The notes beneath the pieces were generated by a model. The model ran no database searches and was not told the origin of the DNA. It saw only the letters and a list, made by a program, of their open reading frames with translations. Source: Ruegeria_B marisflavi (lineage in GTDB: Bacteria > Pseudomonadota > Alphaproteobacteria > Rhodobacterales > Rhodobacteraceae). Taken from it: a stretch of DNA of 64,000 nucleotides. The stretch is taken from assembly GCF_025673445.1 (NCBI RefSeq), contig NZ_JAOVQN010000021.1:17312-81311 (forward strand), in the 5' to 3' direction. A program made the translations under genes and the position numbers. Below, piece by piece: positions 39,273-48,504 of this stretch (the stretch's first letter is position 1; each line of letters begins with the position of its first letter).

Positions 39273-40076
39273 TCACTCATCGGCGTGTCCTGCCCTGAGC
39301 CCCTCGCGCACCCGATGCGCCACTTCGATGAACTCGGCGCTGTCGCGAATGTCGAGCGGCCGCTCCTTGGGCAGCGGGCTTTCGATTACATCGGTGATCC
39401 GGCCCGGTCGTGGGCTCATCACCACGATGCGGGTACTCAGATAAACCGCCTCGGGAATTGAATGGGTGACAAAGCCGATCGTCTTGCCCGTCCGCGCCCA
39501 AAGCGCCAGCAATTGTTCATTTAGGTGGTCGCGCACAATCTCGTCCAACGCCCCGAACGGTTCGTCCATCAGCAGGATATCAGCGTCAAAGGCCAGCGCC
39601 CGCGCGATACTCGCCCGCTGTTGCATCCCGCCAGAGAGCTGCCAGGGAAACTTGCCGCCAAATCCAGCAAGATCAACAAGTTCCAGAACTTCCCTCACCC
39701 GTTGATCCTGCTCTTGCCGGGAGTAGCCCATGATTTCGAGCGGCAGTTTGATATTCTTGGCGATGGTGCGCCAAGGATACAGCCCCGCCGCCTGGAACAC
39801 ATAGCCATAGGCGCGCTTGCGCCGCGCCTCGTCGGGCGTCATCCCGTTCACCGTCAGGCTGCCGCCCGTCGGTGTCTCGAGCGCCGCGATGCACCGCAGG
39901 AACGTTGTCTTGCCACAACCTGACGGCCCGATAAAACTGACGAAATCGCCCTTGTTGATTTCCAGGTTCACGTCCTTGAGCGCGTGAACCGGGCCGTCAT
40001 TGGTCTGAAACGTCAGATCCAGCCCCTTGGCCGAAACCACGCTTGACAACTCCGGCTGCTGCCCTGTCCCATTCAT
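39273..40076 (-). CDS. ABC transporter ATP-binding protein (SsuB/TauB/ThiZ type)
   Basis: A 267-residue ATPase with Walker A GPSGCGKTT, LSGGMQQRA, DEPFGALDE and the switch histidine in VTHSI. First gene of the importer operon, 32 bases from the divergent cupin gene. Confidence 0.92.
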   Translation of the reverse strand: MNGTGQQPELSSVVSAKGLDLTFQTNDGPVHALKDVNLEINKGDFVSFIGPSGCGKTTFLRCIAALETPTGGSLTVNGMTPDEARRKRAYGYVFQAAGLYPWRTIAKNIKLPLEIMGYSRQEQDQRVREVLELVDLAGFGGKFPWQLSGGMQQRASIARALAFDADILLMDEPFGALDEIVRDHLNEQLLALWARTGKTIGFVTHSIPEAVYLSTRIVVMSPRPGRITDVIESPLPKERPLDIRDSAEFIEVAHRVREGLRAGHADE

Positions 40077-40108
40077 AGTGTCATTGTCCTGTTGGAGACC
40101 CCCGAGCG

Positions 40109-40522
40109 ATGCCCGATCAGATGCCAGAAACCTGCCAAAAACTCCGCCTTGGCGAAACCTATGCCGGCAAGCAGGGGTTCAATTATTTTCAAGGGATCGC
40201 GCGCGAGACGACCGGCGCCCAATCCATTTGCATGCATATGCTGCGCATTCCGCCGGGTGGCCGGGCCAAGGCCCATTTGCACGCCGATCACGAGACCGCG
40301 ATCTACGTGATCGAGGGATCGGCGGTCATGTATTGGGGTCCTGCGCTGGAACACCGGATGGAAACCAATGCGGGTGATCTGATCTATATCCCCGCCGGTG
40401 TGCCGCACCTGCCGATCAACACCGGCCAGACCGAGGCGGTCGCCATCCTGGCCCGCACCGATCCGCACGAGCAGGAGAGCGTCGTTCTCCTGCCCGAACT
40501 GGACGCGCTTGTGCCCGAATAG
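40109..40522 (+). CDS. Cupin-domain protein
   Basis: A 137-residue cupin with metal-site residues HLHADHETAIYVIEG and PAGVPHLPIN. It is the only rightward gene between the importer and dihydropyrimidinase, 32 bases from the former. Small stand-alone cupins bind metal but their reactions are diverse; a role in pyrimidine or ureide breakdown is only suggested by place. Confidence 0.82.
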   Translation: MPDQMPETCQKLRLGETYAGKQGFNYFQGIARETTGAQSICMHMLRIPPGGRAKAHLHADHETAIYVIEGSAVMYWGPALEHRMETNAGDLIYIPAGVPHLPINTGQTEAVAILARTDPHEQESVVLLPELDALVPE

Positions 40523-40527
40523 GCGCA

Positions 40528-41982
40528 TCAGACCCCCGTCGCCGGAATGCCCGACCGTTCCACCGGACGCGGTGCGGTCAGCTCTTTCCAGTTGCTCAGC
40601 GCGCGGTTGACCGGGGTATTCGCCTCACGCGCCACGAACTTGCCGTGACCCTCCTGGGTGCGGATCTCGCCGTCATGCACCGCCACCTGGCCACGCGTCA
40701 GGGTAAAGCGCGGCAGGCCCTTGACCTCCTTGCCCTCGAACACGTTGTAATCAATCGCCGATTGCTGGCTGCCCGCGCTGATCGTCTTGGACTTTTCCGG
40801 ATCCCAGACCACCAGATCGGCATCGGCGCCCACCAGAACCGCTCCCTTTTTTGGATAGCAATTCAATATCTTGGCAATGTTTGTTGATGTGACCGCCACA
40901 AACTCGTTGGGCGTCAGGCGACCGGTCGCCACCCCATGGGTCCACAGCATCGGCATCCGGTCCTCCAGCCCACCGGTGCCGTTGGGGATCTTGGAAAAAT
41001 CACCCACGCCATAACGTTTCTGCTCGGTGGTAAAGGCGCAGTGATCGGTCGCCACCACGCTCAGCGAGCCCGATTGCAGACCTGCCCACAGGCTGTTCTG
41101 ATGCTGCTTGTTGCGGAAGGGCGGCGACATCACGCGGCGGGCGGCATGGTCCCAGTCGGGGTGGAAATACTCGCTCTCGTCCAGTGTCAGGTGCTGGATC
41201 AGCGGTTCACCCCAGACGCGCTTGCCTTGCATGCGCGCGCGCCGGATCGCCTCATGCGCCTCCTCGCACGAGGTATGCACGACGTACAGCGGAACCCCCG
41301 CCATATCGGCGATCATGATGGCGCGGTTGGTCGCCTCGCCCTCGACCTGAGAGGGGCGCGAATAGGCATGTGCTTCGGGGCCGGTATTGCCCGCAGCCAG
41401 CAGCTTGGCCGTCATCTCGGCCACCACATCGCCGTTTTCGGCATGAACCATAGCAATCCCGCCCAGTTCGGCCAGTCGATTGAACGAGGCAAACAGCTCG
41501 TCATCGTTCACCATCAGCGCGCCTTTGTAAGCAAGGAAATGCTTGAACGTGTTGATGCCTCGGGTGTCGATCACGGTCTTCATGTCGTTGAAGACCTGCT
41601 CGCCCCACCAGGTCACCGCCATGTGGAAGGAATAGTCGCAATTGGCGCGGGTCGATTTGTTGTCCCAGCGCTTGATCGCGTCCAGCAGGCTCTCACCCTG
41701 GTTGGGCAGGCAGAAATCCACCACCATTGTGGTGCCGCCCGCCAGCCCGGCACGGGTGCCGGACTCGAAATCGTCGCTGGAGTAGGTGCCCATGAAGGGC
41801 ATTTCCAGATGCACGTGCGGGTCGATACCGCCGGGCATCACGTAACAACCGGTGGCGTCCAGCTCGGTGTCACCCTTCAACCCCGCACCGATTTCGGTGA
41901 TCACGCCACCATCGATCAGCACATCGGCCTTATAAGTCAGATCGGCGGTCACAACGGTGCCGTTCCTGATGACTGTGCTCAT
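40528..41982 (-). CDS. hydA: Dihydropyrimidinase
   Basis: Opens dihydrouracil or dihydrothymine to N-carbamoyl-beta-amino acids. The 484-residue zinc amidohydrolase has HVHLEMPF metal ligands, the carbamylated-lysine segment FKHFLAYKGALM, VHAENGD, VVHTSC and the ATDHCAF aspartate. It is the second step after PreTA. Start follows GGGAGTTCAAGAAA. Confidence 0.95.
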   Translation of the reverse strand: MSTVIRNGTVVTADLTYKADVLIDGGVITEIGAGLKGDTELDATGCYVMPGGIDPHVHLEMPFMGTYSSDDFESGTRAGLAGGTTMVVDFCLPNQGESLLDAIKRWDNKSTRANCDYSFHMAVTWWGEQVFNDMKTVIDTRGINTFKHFLAYKGALMVNDDELFASFNRLAELGGIAMVHAENGDVVAEMTAKLLAAGNTGPEAHAYSRPSQVEGEATNRAIMIADMAGVPLYVVHTSCEEAHEAIRRARMQGKRVWGEPLIQHLTLDESEYFHPDWDHAARRVMSPPFRNKQHQNSLWAGLQSGSLSVVATDHCAFTTEQKRYGVGDFSKIPNGTGGLEDRMPMLWTHGVATGRLTPNEFVAVTSTNIAKILNCYPKKGAVLVGADADLVVWDPEKSKTISAGSQQSAIDYNVFEGKEVKGLPRFTLTRGQVAVHDGEIRTQEGHGKFVAREANTPVNRALSNWKELTAPRPVERSGIPATGV

Positions 41983-42006
41983 TTTCTTGAACTCCCTGTT
42001 TTCTTG

Positions 42007-42324
42007 TCAGACCGACCCGAAACAGCCGATCGCATTGCCATGCACCCCGATATCGAGCGGCCCGAACGGCCCCTCGACACAGAGCGAGAAACATCCCGCC
42101 TGCGGCAGGTAGACGACCAGGTAGGGGCCATTCGGCCGCGTGACCGCCCAACCTTGCCCCATCACGCCGCCGCTGAACTGCACCTCCACCGCCTCCGGCT
42201 CTTGCCGCAAGGCCGCGAAATCGCGCAGCGTGGCCCGGCCCACCGCATCCAATGGCGCGTCCGAAAGATCGGCCTCGATCGCCGCCCTTATCCGTTTGCG
42301 CATTGTGGCTGTGTCCGGCACCAT
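42007..42324 (-). CDS. Hypothetical protein between pyrimidine genes
   Basis: A 105-residue protein (MVPDTATMRKRIRAAIEADL...) with no family that I recognise. It has a short helical N-terminus and a C-terminal part of beta strands (NGPYLVVYLPQAGCFSLCVEG). I chose 42324 because AAGGACAAGGG precedes it; the open frame runs to 42432. It lies in the hyuC-to-hydA operon. Confidence 0.6.
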   Translation of the reverse strand: MVPDTATMRKRIRAAIEADLSDAPLDAVGRATLRDFAALRQEPEAVEVQFSGGVMGQGWAVTRPNGPYLVVYLPQAGCFSLCVEGPFGPLDIGVHGNAIGCFGSV

Positions 42325-42332
42325 CCCTTGTC

Positions 42333-42379
42333 CTTCACTTCGCCTCAAATACTGCGGGGGTTTGGGGGCTGGCCCCCAA
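42333..42379 (-). terminator. Stem-loop and gene-end repeat after the ureidopropionase gene
   Basis: TTGGGGGC (42362-42369) pairs with GCCCCCAA (42372-42379) around TG, directly after the ureidopropionase stop. The adjacent CTTCACTTCGCCTCAAATAC (from 42333) resembles the elements at 22328 and 33845. A T-run is absent; probably leaky. Confidence 0.5.
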
Positions 42380-43630
42380 TCACTCCACGATTTCCGCCGT
42401 CTCGACCACCGCATGGAACAAAACGTCGGCACCGGCCGCAGCCCATTCCTTCGATATCTCTTCGGCCTCGTTATGGCTCAGCCCGTCCACGCAGGGACAC
42501 ATCACCATAGCCGTCGGTGCCACCCGGTTGATCCAGCAGGCATCGTGTCCCGCACCCGAGATGATGTTCATATGGCGGTACCCCAGCCGCTCGGCCGCGT
42601 TGCGGATGGCCGAGACACAGCCCTCGTCAAAGGCCACCGGGTCGAACCCGCCCACCTTCTCAAAGGCGATCTCCAGCCCCATCGCATCGGCGATCTTCTG
42701 GCCCTCGACGCGCAACCGCGCCTCCATATCCTCGATCACCGACAGTTCGGGACTGCGGAAATCCACCGTGAACACCACCTTGCCCGGGATCACGTTGCGC
42801 GAGTTCGGATAGACGTCGATATGGCCCGCCGCCCCCACCGCGTGGGGCGCGTGGCTGAGCGCGATCTCGTCCACCTTTTCCAGCACCCGCGCCATGCCCA
42901 GCCCCGCATTGCGCCGCATCGGCATTGGGGTCGATCCGGTATGCGCGTCCTTGCCGGTGATCGTGACCTGGGTCCAGCTCAGCCCCTGGCCATGGGTGAC
43001 AACGCCGATATCCTTGCCCTCGGCCTCAAGAATCGGGCCCTGTTCGATATGCAGCTCGAAAAAGGCATGCATCTTGCGCGCACCCACCTCTTCCTCGCCG
43101 CGCCAGCCGATCCGCGCCAGTTCATCACCAAAGCTCTTTCCCTCGGCGTCGGTGCGCGCATAGGCCCAGTCCTGCGTATGCATCCCTGCAAAGACGCCGG
43201 AACTCAGCATCGCGGGGGCATACCGCGTACCCTCTTCGTTGGTCCAGTTGGTGGCGACGATGGGATGTTTGGTGCGGATACCTAGATCGTTCAAGGTGCG
43301 GATCACCTCGAGCCCGGCCAGCACCCCCAGCACCCCGTCATATTTGCCGCCCGTGGGCTGGGTATCCAGATGCGAGCCCACATAGACCGGCAGCGCATCC
43401 GGGTCGGTGCCCGCACGCATGGCAAACATGTTGCCCATCTGATCCAGCCCCATGGAACAGCCCGCCTCCTCGCACCATTGCTGAAACAGTGCGCGTCCCT
43501 CGCCATCTTCGTCGGTCAGGGTCTGACGGTTGTTGCCGCCCGCCACGCCCGGGCCGATCTTGGCCATCTCCATCAGACTGTCCCACAACCGGTCACCGTT
43601 GATTCTGAGATTCTGTGCCGGAGCCGCCAT
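42380..43630 (-). CDS. Beta-ureidopropionase / N-carbamoyl amino acid hydrolase
   Basis: A 416-residue zinc-dependent hydrolase (M20/HyuC type) that splits N-carbamoyl-beta-alanine or its methyl form to amino acid, CO2 and ammonia. It has VGSHLDTQPTGGKYDGVLGV, TNWTNEEGTRY and FELHIEQGPILE metal motifs, and the late SGAGHDA. Third step of the pathway. It is divergent from the TetR gene across a RutR-like operator. Allantoate hydrolase is the nearest relative, but the pathway context argues for this role. Confidence 0.9.
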   Translation of the reverse strand: MAAPAQNLRINGDRLWDSLMEMAKIGPGVAGGNNRQTLTDEDGEGRALFQQWCEEAGCSMGLDQMGNMFAMRAGTDPDALPVYVGSHLDTQPTGGKYDGVLGVLAGLEVIRTLNDLGIRTKHPIVATNWTNEEGTRYAPAMLSSGVFAGMHTQDWAYARTDAEGKSFGDELARIGWRGEEEVGARKMHAFFELHIEQGPILEAEGKDIGVVTHGQGLSWTQVTITGKDAHTGSTPMPMRRNAGLGMARVLEKVDEIALSHAPHAVGAAGHIDVYPNSRNVIPGKVVFTVDFRSPELSVIEDMEARLRVEGQKIADAMGLEIAFEKVGGFDPVAFDEGCVSAIRNAAERLGYRHMNIISGAGHDACWINRVAPTAMVMCPCVDGLSHNEAEEISKEWAAAGADVLFHAVVETAEIVE

Positions 43631-43675
43631 ACCTGTTCCCCTGTTGCTTGCTTTGCGTTACTGCTGGCCTAGCTA

Positions 43676-43693
43676 TTTGACCAACTGGTCAAA
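43676..43693. promoter_or_regulatory. RutR-like operator palindrome
   Basis: TTTGACCA-AC-TGGTCAAA is a perfect 8+8 palindrome. It contains TTGACCANNTGGTCAA, the known RutR consensus of E. coli. It sits between the ureidopropionase gene and the divergent TetR gene. A weaker relative, TTGACACCAGTCAA, lies at 43711-43724. Confidence 0.85.
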
Positions 43694-43792
43694 CTCACGC
43701 TATCACGGGTTTGACACCAGTCAAGAAATAGCCGAGTTCCACTGCAAGATTCCGTCGCTTCGACGGGCAAGCGAAGGAAAAATCAGCAGATC

Positions 43793-44410
43793 ATGACGCA
43801 AGACCGCGCGCCGACCCGTATCCAGAAGAAAAACCGCGCAGCTATTCTGGAGGCCGCGCTGAACGTCTTTTCGGCGCATGGGTTCCGTGGGGCGACGGTG
43901 GACCAGATCGCGACAGAGGCCGGGTTGAGCAAACCCAACCTGCTCTATTACTTTTCGTCGAAAGAAGCGATGCACGAGGCGTTGCTGGCTGAACTGCTCG
44001 ACACCTGGCTCGATCCGCTGCGCGCACTTGATGACAGCGGCGATCCTTTGGCCGAACTACTTGCCTATGTCCATCGCAAGCTGGAAATGAGCCGCGACTA
44101 TCCCCGTGAAAGCCGCCTCTTCGCCAATGAAATCGTTCAGGGTGCGCCACGCATTTATCAGGCACTGAGCGAGGATCTAAAGGCGCTGGTCGATGACAAG
44201 GTGGCACTTCTCGAAAGCTGGATGAACGCGGGCCGGATCGCCCGTGTGCACCCTTACCACCTGCTGTTCTCGATCTGGTCGCTGACGCAGCATTACGCGG
44301 ATTTCGATGTGCAGGTGCGCGCCGTTTTGGGAGACGAAGACCCGTTCGATGGTGCCGATGTGTTCCTCGAAACTCTCTATCGGCAACTGCTCAGTCCGCG
44401 CCCGGCGTAG
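43793..44410 (+). CDS. TetR-family regulator, RutR-like
   Basis: A 205-residue regulator. The N-terminal HTH (about 15-60: ATVDQIATEAGLSKPNLLYYFSSKEAM) is close to RutR, which senses uracil/thymine, and the C-terminal domain (HLLFSIWSLTQHYADFDVQV) keeps RutR-like features. It sits in the pyrimidine locus beside a RutR-type operator, so it is probably the pathway repressor. Its last 20 bases overlap the end of the convergent MFS gene. Confidence 0.9.
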   Translation: MTQDRAPTRIQKKNRAAILEAALNVFSAHGFRGATVDQIATEAGLSKPNLLYYFSSKEAMHEALLAELLDTWLDPLRALDDSGDPLAELLAYVHRKLEMSRDYPRESRLFANEIVQGAPRIYQALSEDLKALVDDKVALLESWMNAGRIARVHPYHLLFSIWSLTQHYADFDVQVRAVLGDEDPFDGADVFLETLYRQLLSPRPA

Positions 44411-45668
44411 TCTCTGCTTCGTCCGTCTCCGTCAGATCCGACTCACTGCTGGCGAGCGCCGCGGTTTCCGGCGTAGTCGCACGGGCAGAAGGACTAGGCA
44501 CAAAGCTCGACTTGTCGGCCTCGGCCACAGGCGCGCGCAGCAGGATGCGCAGGCCCGCGAACAGGATCAGCAGCACATGCGCCCCGGCAGAGGTCATGAA
44601 CAATCCGGCGCTGCCAAGTGTTTCCATGCCGAACCCTGCAAACAACGGCCCCAGAATCGCGCCGACCCCGTAGAGCATCAACAAACCGCCACTGACCTGG
44701 ATCGCCTGATCCGTTGCGGCATGGTCGTTGGCATGGGCTATGATGATAGGATACATGGCATAGATCGCCGCGCCGAAAAGCGAGGCCAGCACCAGGTTCA
44801 GCATCCGCGACTCGGGCGACAGCGCGATGAAGACCATATCGACCGCCAGTGCCAGGGCCGCCACACCGATCAGAACCGCGCGCCGGTCCAGCCGGTCGGA
44901 CAGCCAGCCGATCGGGATCTGCGACACTGCACCCGCCAACACCGGCAGGCTGGCGAACAGCGCCACGGTCGCGAGCGCCAGGCCGATGCCATTTGCATAG
45001 ACCGCCGACAGCGTTCCAAAAGCGCTGTTCGACACGCCCACACAGAGCACACCGATCACCGCCACGGGCGAGTTGCGCCACAGCGCCATCAGATCGAGCC
45101 GCACACTGACCAGCGGTTTGGGCACTGCCTTGGACGACATCGCCGTGGGCATCAGCGCCAGGCAGTAGAAAATCGCGGGCAGTACAAAGAATAGAAATCC
45201 CGACGTATCGCCCATCGTCAGCACCAACTGACCGGCGGTCGAGGCGCCGAGGTTGACCATCGTGTACAGACCGAAGATGCGGCCGCGCGTGCTCGGCTCG
45301 GCCCGCTCGCTCAGCCAACTTTCGACAATCATCGCCGCCCCGGCGAAGCAGAAACCCGACATCGCGCGCAGGGGAATCCACGTCCACGGGGTAAGGAGCA
45401 ACAGTGAGAGCAGTACGGCGACAGCGGCAAATCCAGACATCACGCTGAAGGCCCGCACATGCCCGACCTTGCCCACCAACCTGGGTGTATAGAAACAGCC
45501 TGCGACATAGCCCAATGCCCAGCCGGTACCAAGCAGACCCAGCGACGCCGCGCTGAAGCCTTCCTGTGTGCCTCGGATCGGCAGAATCAGACCGTTCATG
45601 CCACCGGCAAACAGCAGCAGGGCCGAACCCAGCAACAGGGTGCTGACTGGCAGCAACTGACGCACCAT
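44391..45668 (-). CDS. MFS transporter (YcaD/CynX-like)
   Basis: A 425-residue, 12-helix MFS protein with RAEPSTRGRIFGLYTM and GWLSDRLDRR loop motifs and an unstructured Ser/Thr/Glu C-terminal tail of about 40 residues. Located between RutR-like and PreA genes, so uptake or export of a pathway compound is possible. Start at 45668 follows GGAG; the frame reaches 45689. Confidence 0.87.
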   Translation of the reverse strand: MVRQLLPVSTLLLGSALLLFAGGMNGLILPIRGTQEGFSAASLGLLGTGWALGYVAGCFYTPRLVGKVGHVRAFSVMSGFAAVAVLLSLLLLTPWTWIPLRAMSGFCFAGAAMIVESWLSERAEPSTRGRIFGLYTMVNLGASTAGQLVLTMGDTSGFLFFVLPAIFYCLALMPTAMSSKAVPKPLVSVRLDLMALWRNSPVAVIGVLCVGVSNSAFGTLSAVYANGIGLALATVALFASLPVLAGAVSQIPIGWLSDRLDRRAVLIGVAALALAVDMVFIALSPESRMLNLVLASLFGAAIYAMYPIIIAHANDHAATDQAIQVSGGLLMLYGVGAILGPLFAGFGMETLGSAGLFMTSAGAHVLLILFAGLRILLRAPVAEADKSSFVPSPSARATTPETAALASSESDLTETDEAETTPGAD

Positions 45669-45689
45669 GAACAAGTCTCCAAAAGCCAA

Positions 45690-45710
45690 GGGCGGCCGAT
45701 TGGGCCGCCC
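45690..45710 (-). terminator. Stem-loop after preA
   Basis: GGGCGGCC (45690-45697) pairs with GGCCGCCC (45703-45710), loop of five. On the minus strand TTGGCTTTT follows. It lies 57 bases after the preA stop and 22 before the MFS start, so it may separate the two transcripts. Confidence 0.5.
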
Positions 45711-45766
45711 CTGAGATCAATTTAATCAAGTGGCGCCGGAAGAGACAAGCCGCCTCTTCTCTCGGA

Positions 45767-47071
45767 TTACTCCGCTGCGCGCGCCATCGGGTTGTTCGGA
45801 TGTGTGGTCCAGTTGGCATAATCGGCCTGCACCACCTTGCCGGTGCGCGGGTCGGTTTCGCCCGGCTTCATTGGCACCATCGAGATACAGCCGTCAATCG
45901 GACAGACATCGACGCAGAGATTGCAGGCGACGCATTCGTCGTCCATCACCTCGAACACCCGGTCCTCGGACATGGAAATCGCCTGGTGCGAGGTATCCTC
46001 GCAGGCCGCATAGCAACGCCCGCATTTGATGCACTGATCCTGGTCGATCTTGGCCTTGGCCACATAGTTCAGGTTCAGATACTGCCAGTCGGTCACATTG
46101 GGCACCGCGCGTCCAATGAAATCTTCGACGCGGGAATACCCCTTCTCGTCCATCCACTGGCTGAGGCCCGATTTCATCTCCTCGACCACGCGGAAACCAT
46201 AGGTCATCGCCGCGGTGCAAACCTGCACCGTTCCGCAGCCGAGGCTCATGAACTCGGCCGCGTCACGCCAAGTGGTCACCCCGCCGATGCCGCTGATCGG
46301 CAGTCCCTGCGTTTCCTGGTCGCGCGCGATCTCGGCCACCATGTTCATCGCGATCGGTTTCACCGCCGGGCCGCAATAGCCGCCATGGCTGCCCTTGCCG
46401 TCGATCGAGGGTTCGGGGCTGAAATTGTCCAGGTTCACCGACGTGATGGAACTGATTGTATTAATGAGAGAAACCGCATCCGCACCGCCGTTTTTCGCAG
46501 CCCGGGCCGGATAGCGGATATCGGTGATGTTGGGTGTCAGTTTCACGATTACCGGCTTGTCGTAATGGGTCTTGCACCAGCGCGTGACCATTTCGATATA
46601 TTCGGGCACCTGGCCCACCGCAGCACCCATGCCACGCTCGCTCATCCCATGCGGGCAGCCGAAATTGAGCTCGATGCCATCGGCCCCGGTTTCGGCCACC
46701 CGCGGGAGGATCGCTTTCCATTCCGCTTCCTCACAGGGCACCATGATCGACACGATCACCGCCCGGTCGGGGTAATCCGACTTGACCCGCGCGATCTCTT
46801 CCAAGTTTGTTTCCAGCGGGCGGTCGGTGATCAGTTCGATATTGTTGAGGCCCAACAGACGCCGGTCGGCACCATAGATGGCGCCATAGCGCGGGCCATT
46901 CACATTCACCACCGGCGGCCCTTCGGAGCCGAGCGTCTTCCAGACGACACCGCCCCAACCGGCCTCGAAGGCGCGGCGAACGTTGTATTCCTTGTCGGTC
47001 GGCGGCGCCGAGGCCAGCCAGAACGGGTTCGGGCTTTCGATGCCCAGAAAGTTTGTCTTCAAATCAGCCAT
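45767..47071 (-). CDS. preA: NAD-dependent dihydropyrimidine dehydrogenase, PreA subunit
   Basis: The FMN subunit that reduces uracil or thymine to the dihydro form. The 434-residue protein has a dihydroorotate-dehydrogenase-like barrel with active-site Cys in NFGCPHGMSERGMG, and a C-terminal pair of [4Fe-4S] sites (CIKCGRCYAAC, CVACNLCVDVCP). Start at 47071 follows GGGAGG. Confidence 0.95.
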   Translation of the reverse strand: MADLKTNFLGIESPNPFWLASAPPTDKEYNVRRAFEAGWGGVVWKTLGSEGPPVVNVNGPRYGAIYGADRRLLGLNNIELITDRPLETNLEEIARVKSDYPDRAVIVSIMVPCEEAEWKAILPRVAETGADGIELNFGCPHGMSERGMGAAVGQVPEYIEMVTRWCKTHYDKPVIVKLTPNITDIRYPARAAKNGGADAVSLINTISSITSVNLDNFSPEPSIDGKGSHGGYCGPAVKPIAMNMVAEIARDQETQGLPISGIGGVTTWRDAAEFMSLGCGTVQVCTAAMTYGFRVVEEMKSGLSQWMDEKGYSRVEDFIGRAVPNVTDWQYLNLNYVAKAKIDQDQCIKCGRCYAACEDTSHQAISMSEDRVFEVMDDECVACNLCVDVCPIDGCISMVPMKPGETDPRTGKVVQADYANWTTHPNNPMARAAE

Positions 47072-47113
47072 TTGTACGGCCTCCCTGATGTGCTTTCGCA
47101 TCCTTGTTCGGTG

Positions 47114-48448
47114 TCACGCGCTCAGCTGGGCGTGGATGTCCATGGCGGCGTCGCGGCCTTCGGCCACGGCGGTCACCGTCAGATCCTCGCCACCGCTGGC
47201 ACAGTCGCCGCCGGCCCAGACCCCGGGAACCGAGGTGCGACCCGACCCGTCGACCTTGATCTTACGCCCGTCCAGTTCCAGCCCCTCGGGTGCGCCTTCC
47301 AGCGTCTGGCCGATGGCCTTGAACACCTGATCGGCGGCCAGGCGCACGGTCTCTCCGGTGCCGGTCACCGAGCCGCCCGCGCTGGTGGTGTATTCCAGCT
47401 CGATCTCGACCGCAGACCCGTTACCATGCACCGCCACCGGCATCACGTTGAACATCAGCCTGACGCCCTTGGAGGCGGCCAGGTCCTGTTCGAAGTGGCT
47501 CGCCCCCATTTCGGCACGCGAGCGGCGATAGGCAACGGTCACGTTCTCGGCGCCCAGCAGTTTTGATTGCACAGCGGCGTCGATCGCGGTCATGCCGCCG
47601 CCGATCACCACCACGTTGCGTCCCACCGGCAGTGCCGACAGATCGCCCGCCTGGCGCAGTTCGGCGATGAAATCAACCGCATCGCGGACGCCGTCCTTGT
47701 CCTCGCCCGCGGCGCGCAGGGCATTCACCCCGGCCAGGCCGATCGACAGGAAAACCGCGTCATAGTCGGCGCGCAGCGCATCGAGCGTAAGGCCTTGCCC
47801 CAGCGCCGAGCCCTGCTCAACCGTGATGCCGCCGATCTGCAGCAGCCAGTCCACCTCGGCCCCGGCAAATCCGCCGGTCGCCTTGTAGGCGGCAATGCCG
47901 AATTCGTTCAGCCCGCCGGCCTTGGGCCGCGCCTCGTGGATAACCACATCATGACCCAGCATCGCCAGACGATGCGCGCAGGCAAGACCCGCAGGCCCAG
48001 CCCCGACAACCGCCACCCGCTTGCCCGAGGGCGCCGCGCGAGTAAAGGGATGCACGCCGCGCGCCATCAGCGTGTCGGTGGCATAGCGTTGCAGCCGCCC
48101 GATCTCGACCGGCTTGCCCTCGGCCGCCTCACGCACGCAGGCCTCTTCGCAGAGCGTTTCAGTGGGACAAACGCGGGCGCACATGCCGCCTAGGATGTTC
48201 TGATCCAGAATGGTGCGCGCCGCGGCCTCGGGATGGCCGGTCTGAATCTGCCGGATGAACAGAGGAATGTCGATCTCGGTCGGACAGGCCGTCTGGCACG
48301 GCGCATCGTAACAGAAATAGCAGCGATCCGCTGCCACCGCCGCCTCATGCGGCGCATAGGCCGGATGCAGATCGTCGAAATTCGCGGCAAGTTCGTCGCT
48401 GGAAAGCCGCCCGGCGACAATGCCGGGAGCCATCTGGCCCTGTGCCAT
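47114..48448 (-). CDS. preT: NAD-dependent dihydropyrimidine dehydrogenase, PreT subunit
   Basis: The FAD/NAD(P)H subunit feeding electrons to PreA. The 444-residue protein is of the glutamate-synthase small-subunit type: N-terminal iron-sulfur cysteines (CYFCYDAPCQTACP, CARVCPTETLCEEAC), FAD motif VVGAGPAGLACAHRL and NAD(P) motif VVIGGGMTAIDAAVQ. First gene of preTA; 42 bases separate it from preA. Confidence 0.95.
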   Translation of the reverse strand: MAQGQMAPGIVAGRLSSDELAANFDDLHPAYAPHEAAVAADRCYFCYDAPCQTACPTEIDIPLFIRQIQTGHPEAAARTILDQNILGGMCARVCPTETLCEEACVREAAEGKPVEIGRLQRYATDTLMARGVHPFTRAAPSGKRVAVVGAGPAGLACAHRLAMLGHDVVIHEARPKAGGLNEFGIAAYKATGGFAGAEVDWLLQIGGITVEQGSALGQGLTLDALRADYDAVFLSIGLAGVNALRAAGEDKDGVRDAVDFIAELRQAGDLSALPVGRNVVVIGGGMTAIDAAVQSKLLGAENVTVAYRRSRAEMGASHFEQDLAASKGVRLMFNVMPVAVHGNGSAVEIELEYTTSAGGSVTGTGETVRLAADQVFKAIGQTLEGAPEGLELDGRKIKVDGSGRTSVPGVWAGGDCASGGEDLTVTAVAEGRDAAMDIHAQLSA

Positions 48449-48504
48449 CGCTCTTCTCCCTGAAGATATGTTTGTTATTGGGATGAGATTGCCACATCCA
48501 GAAA

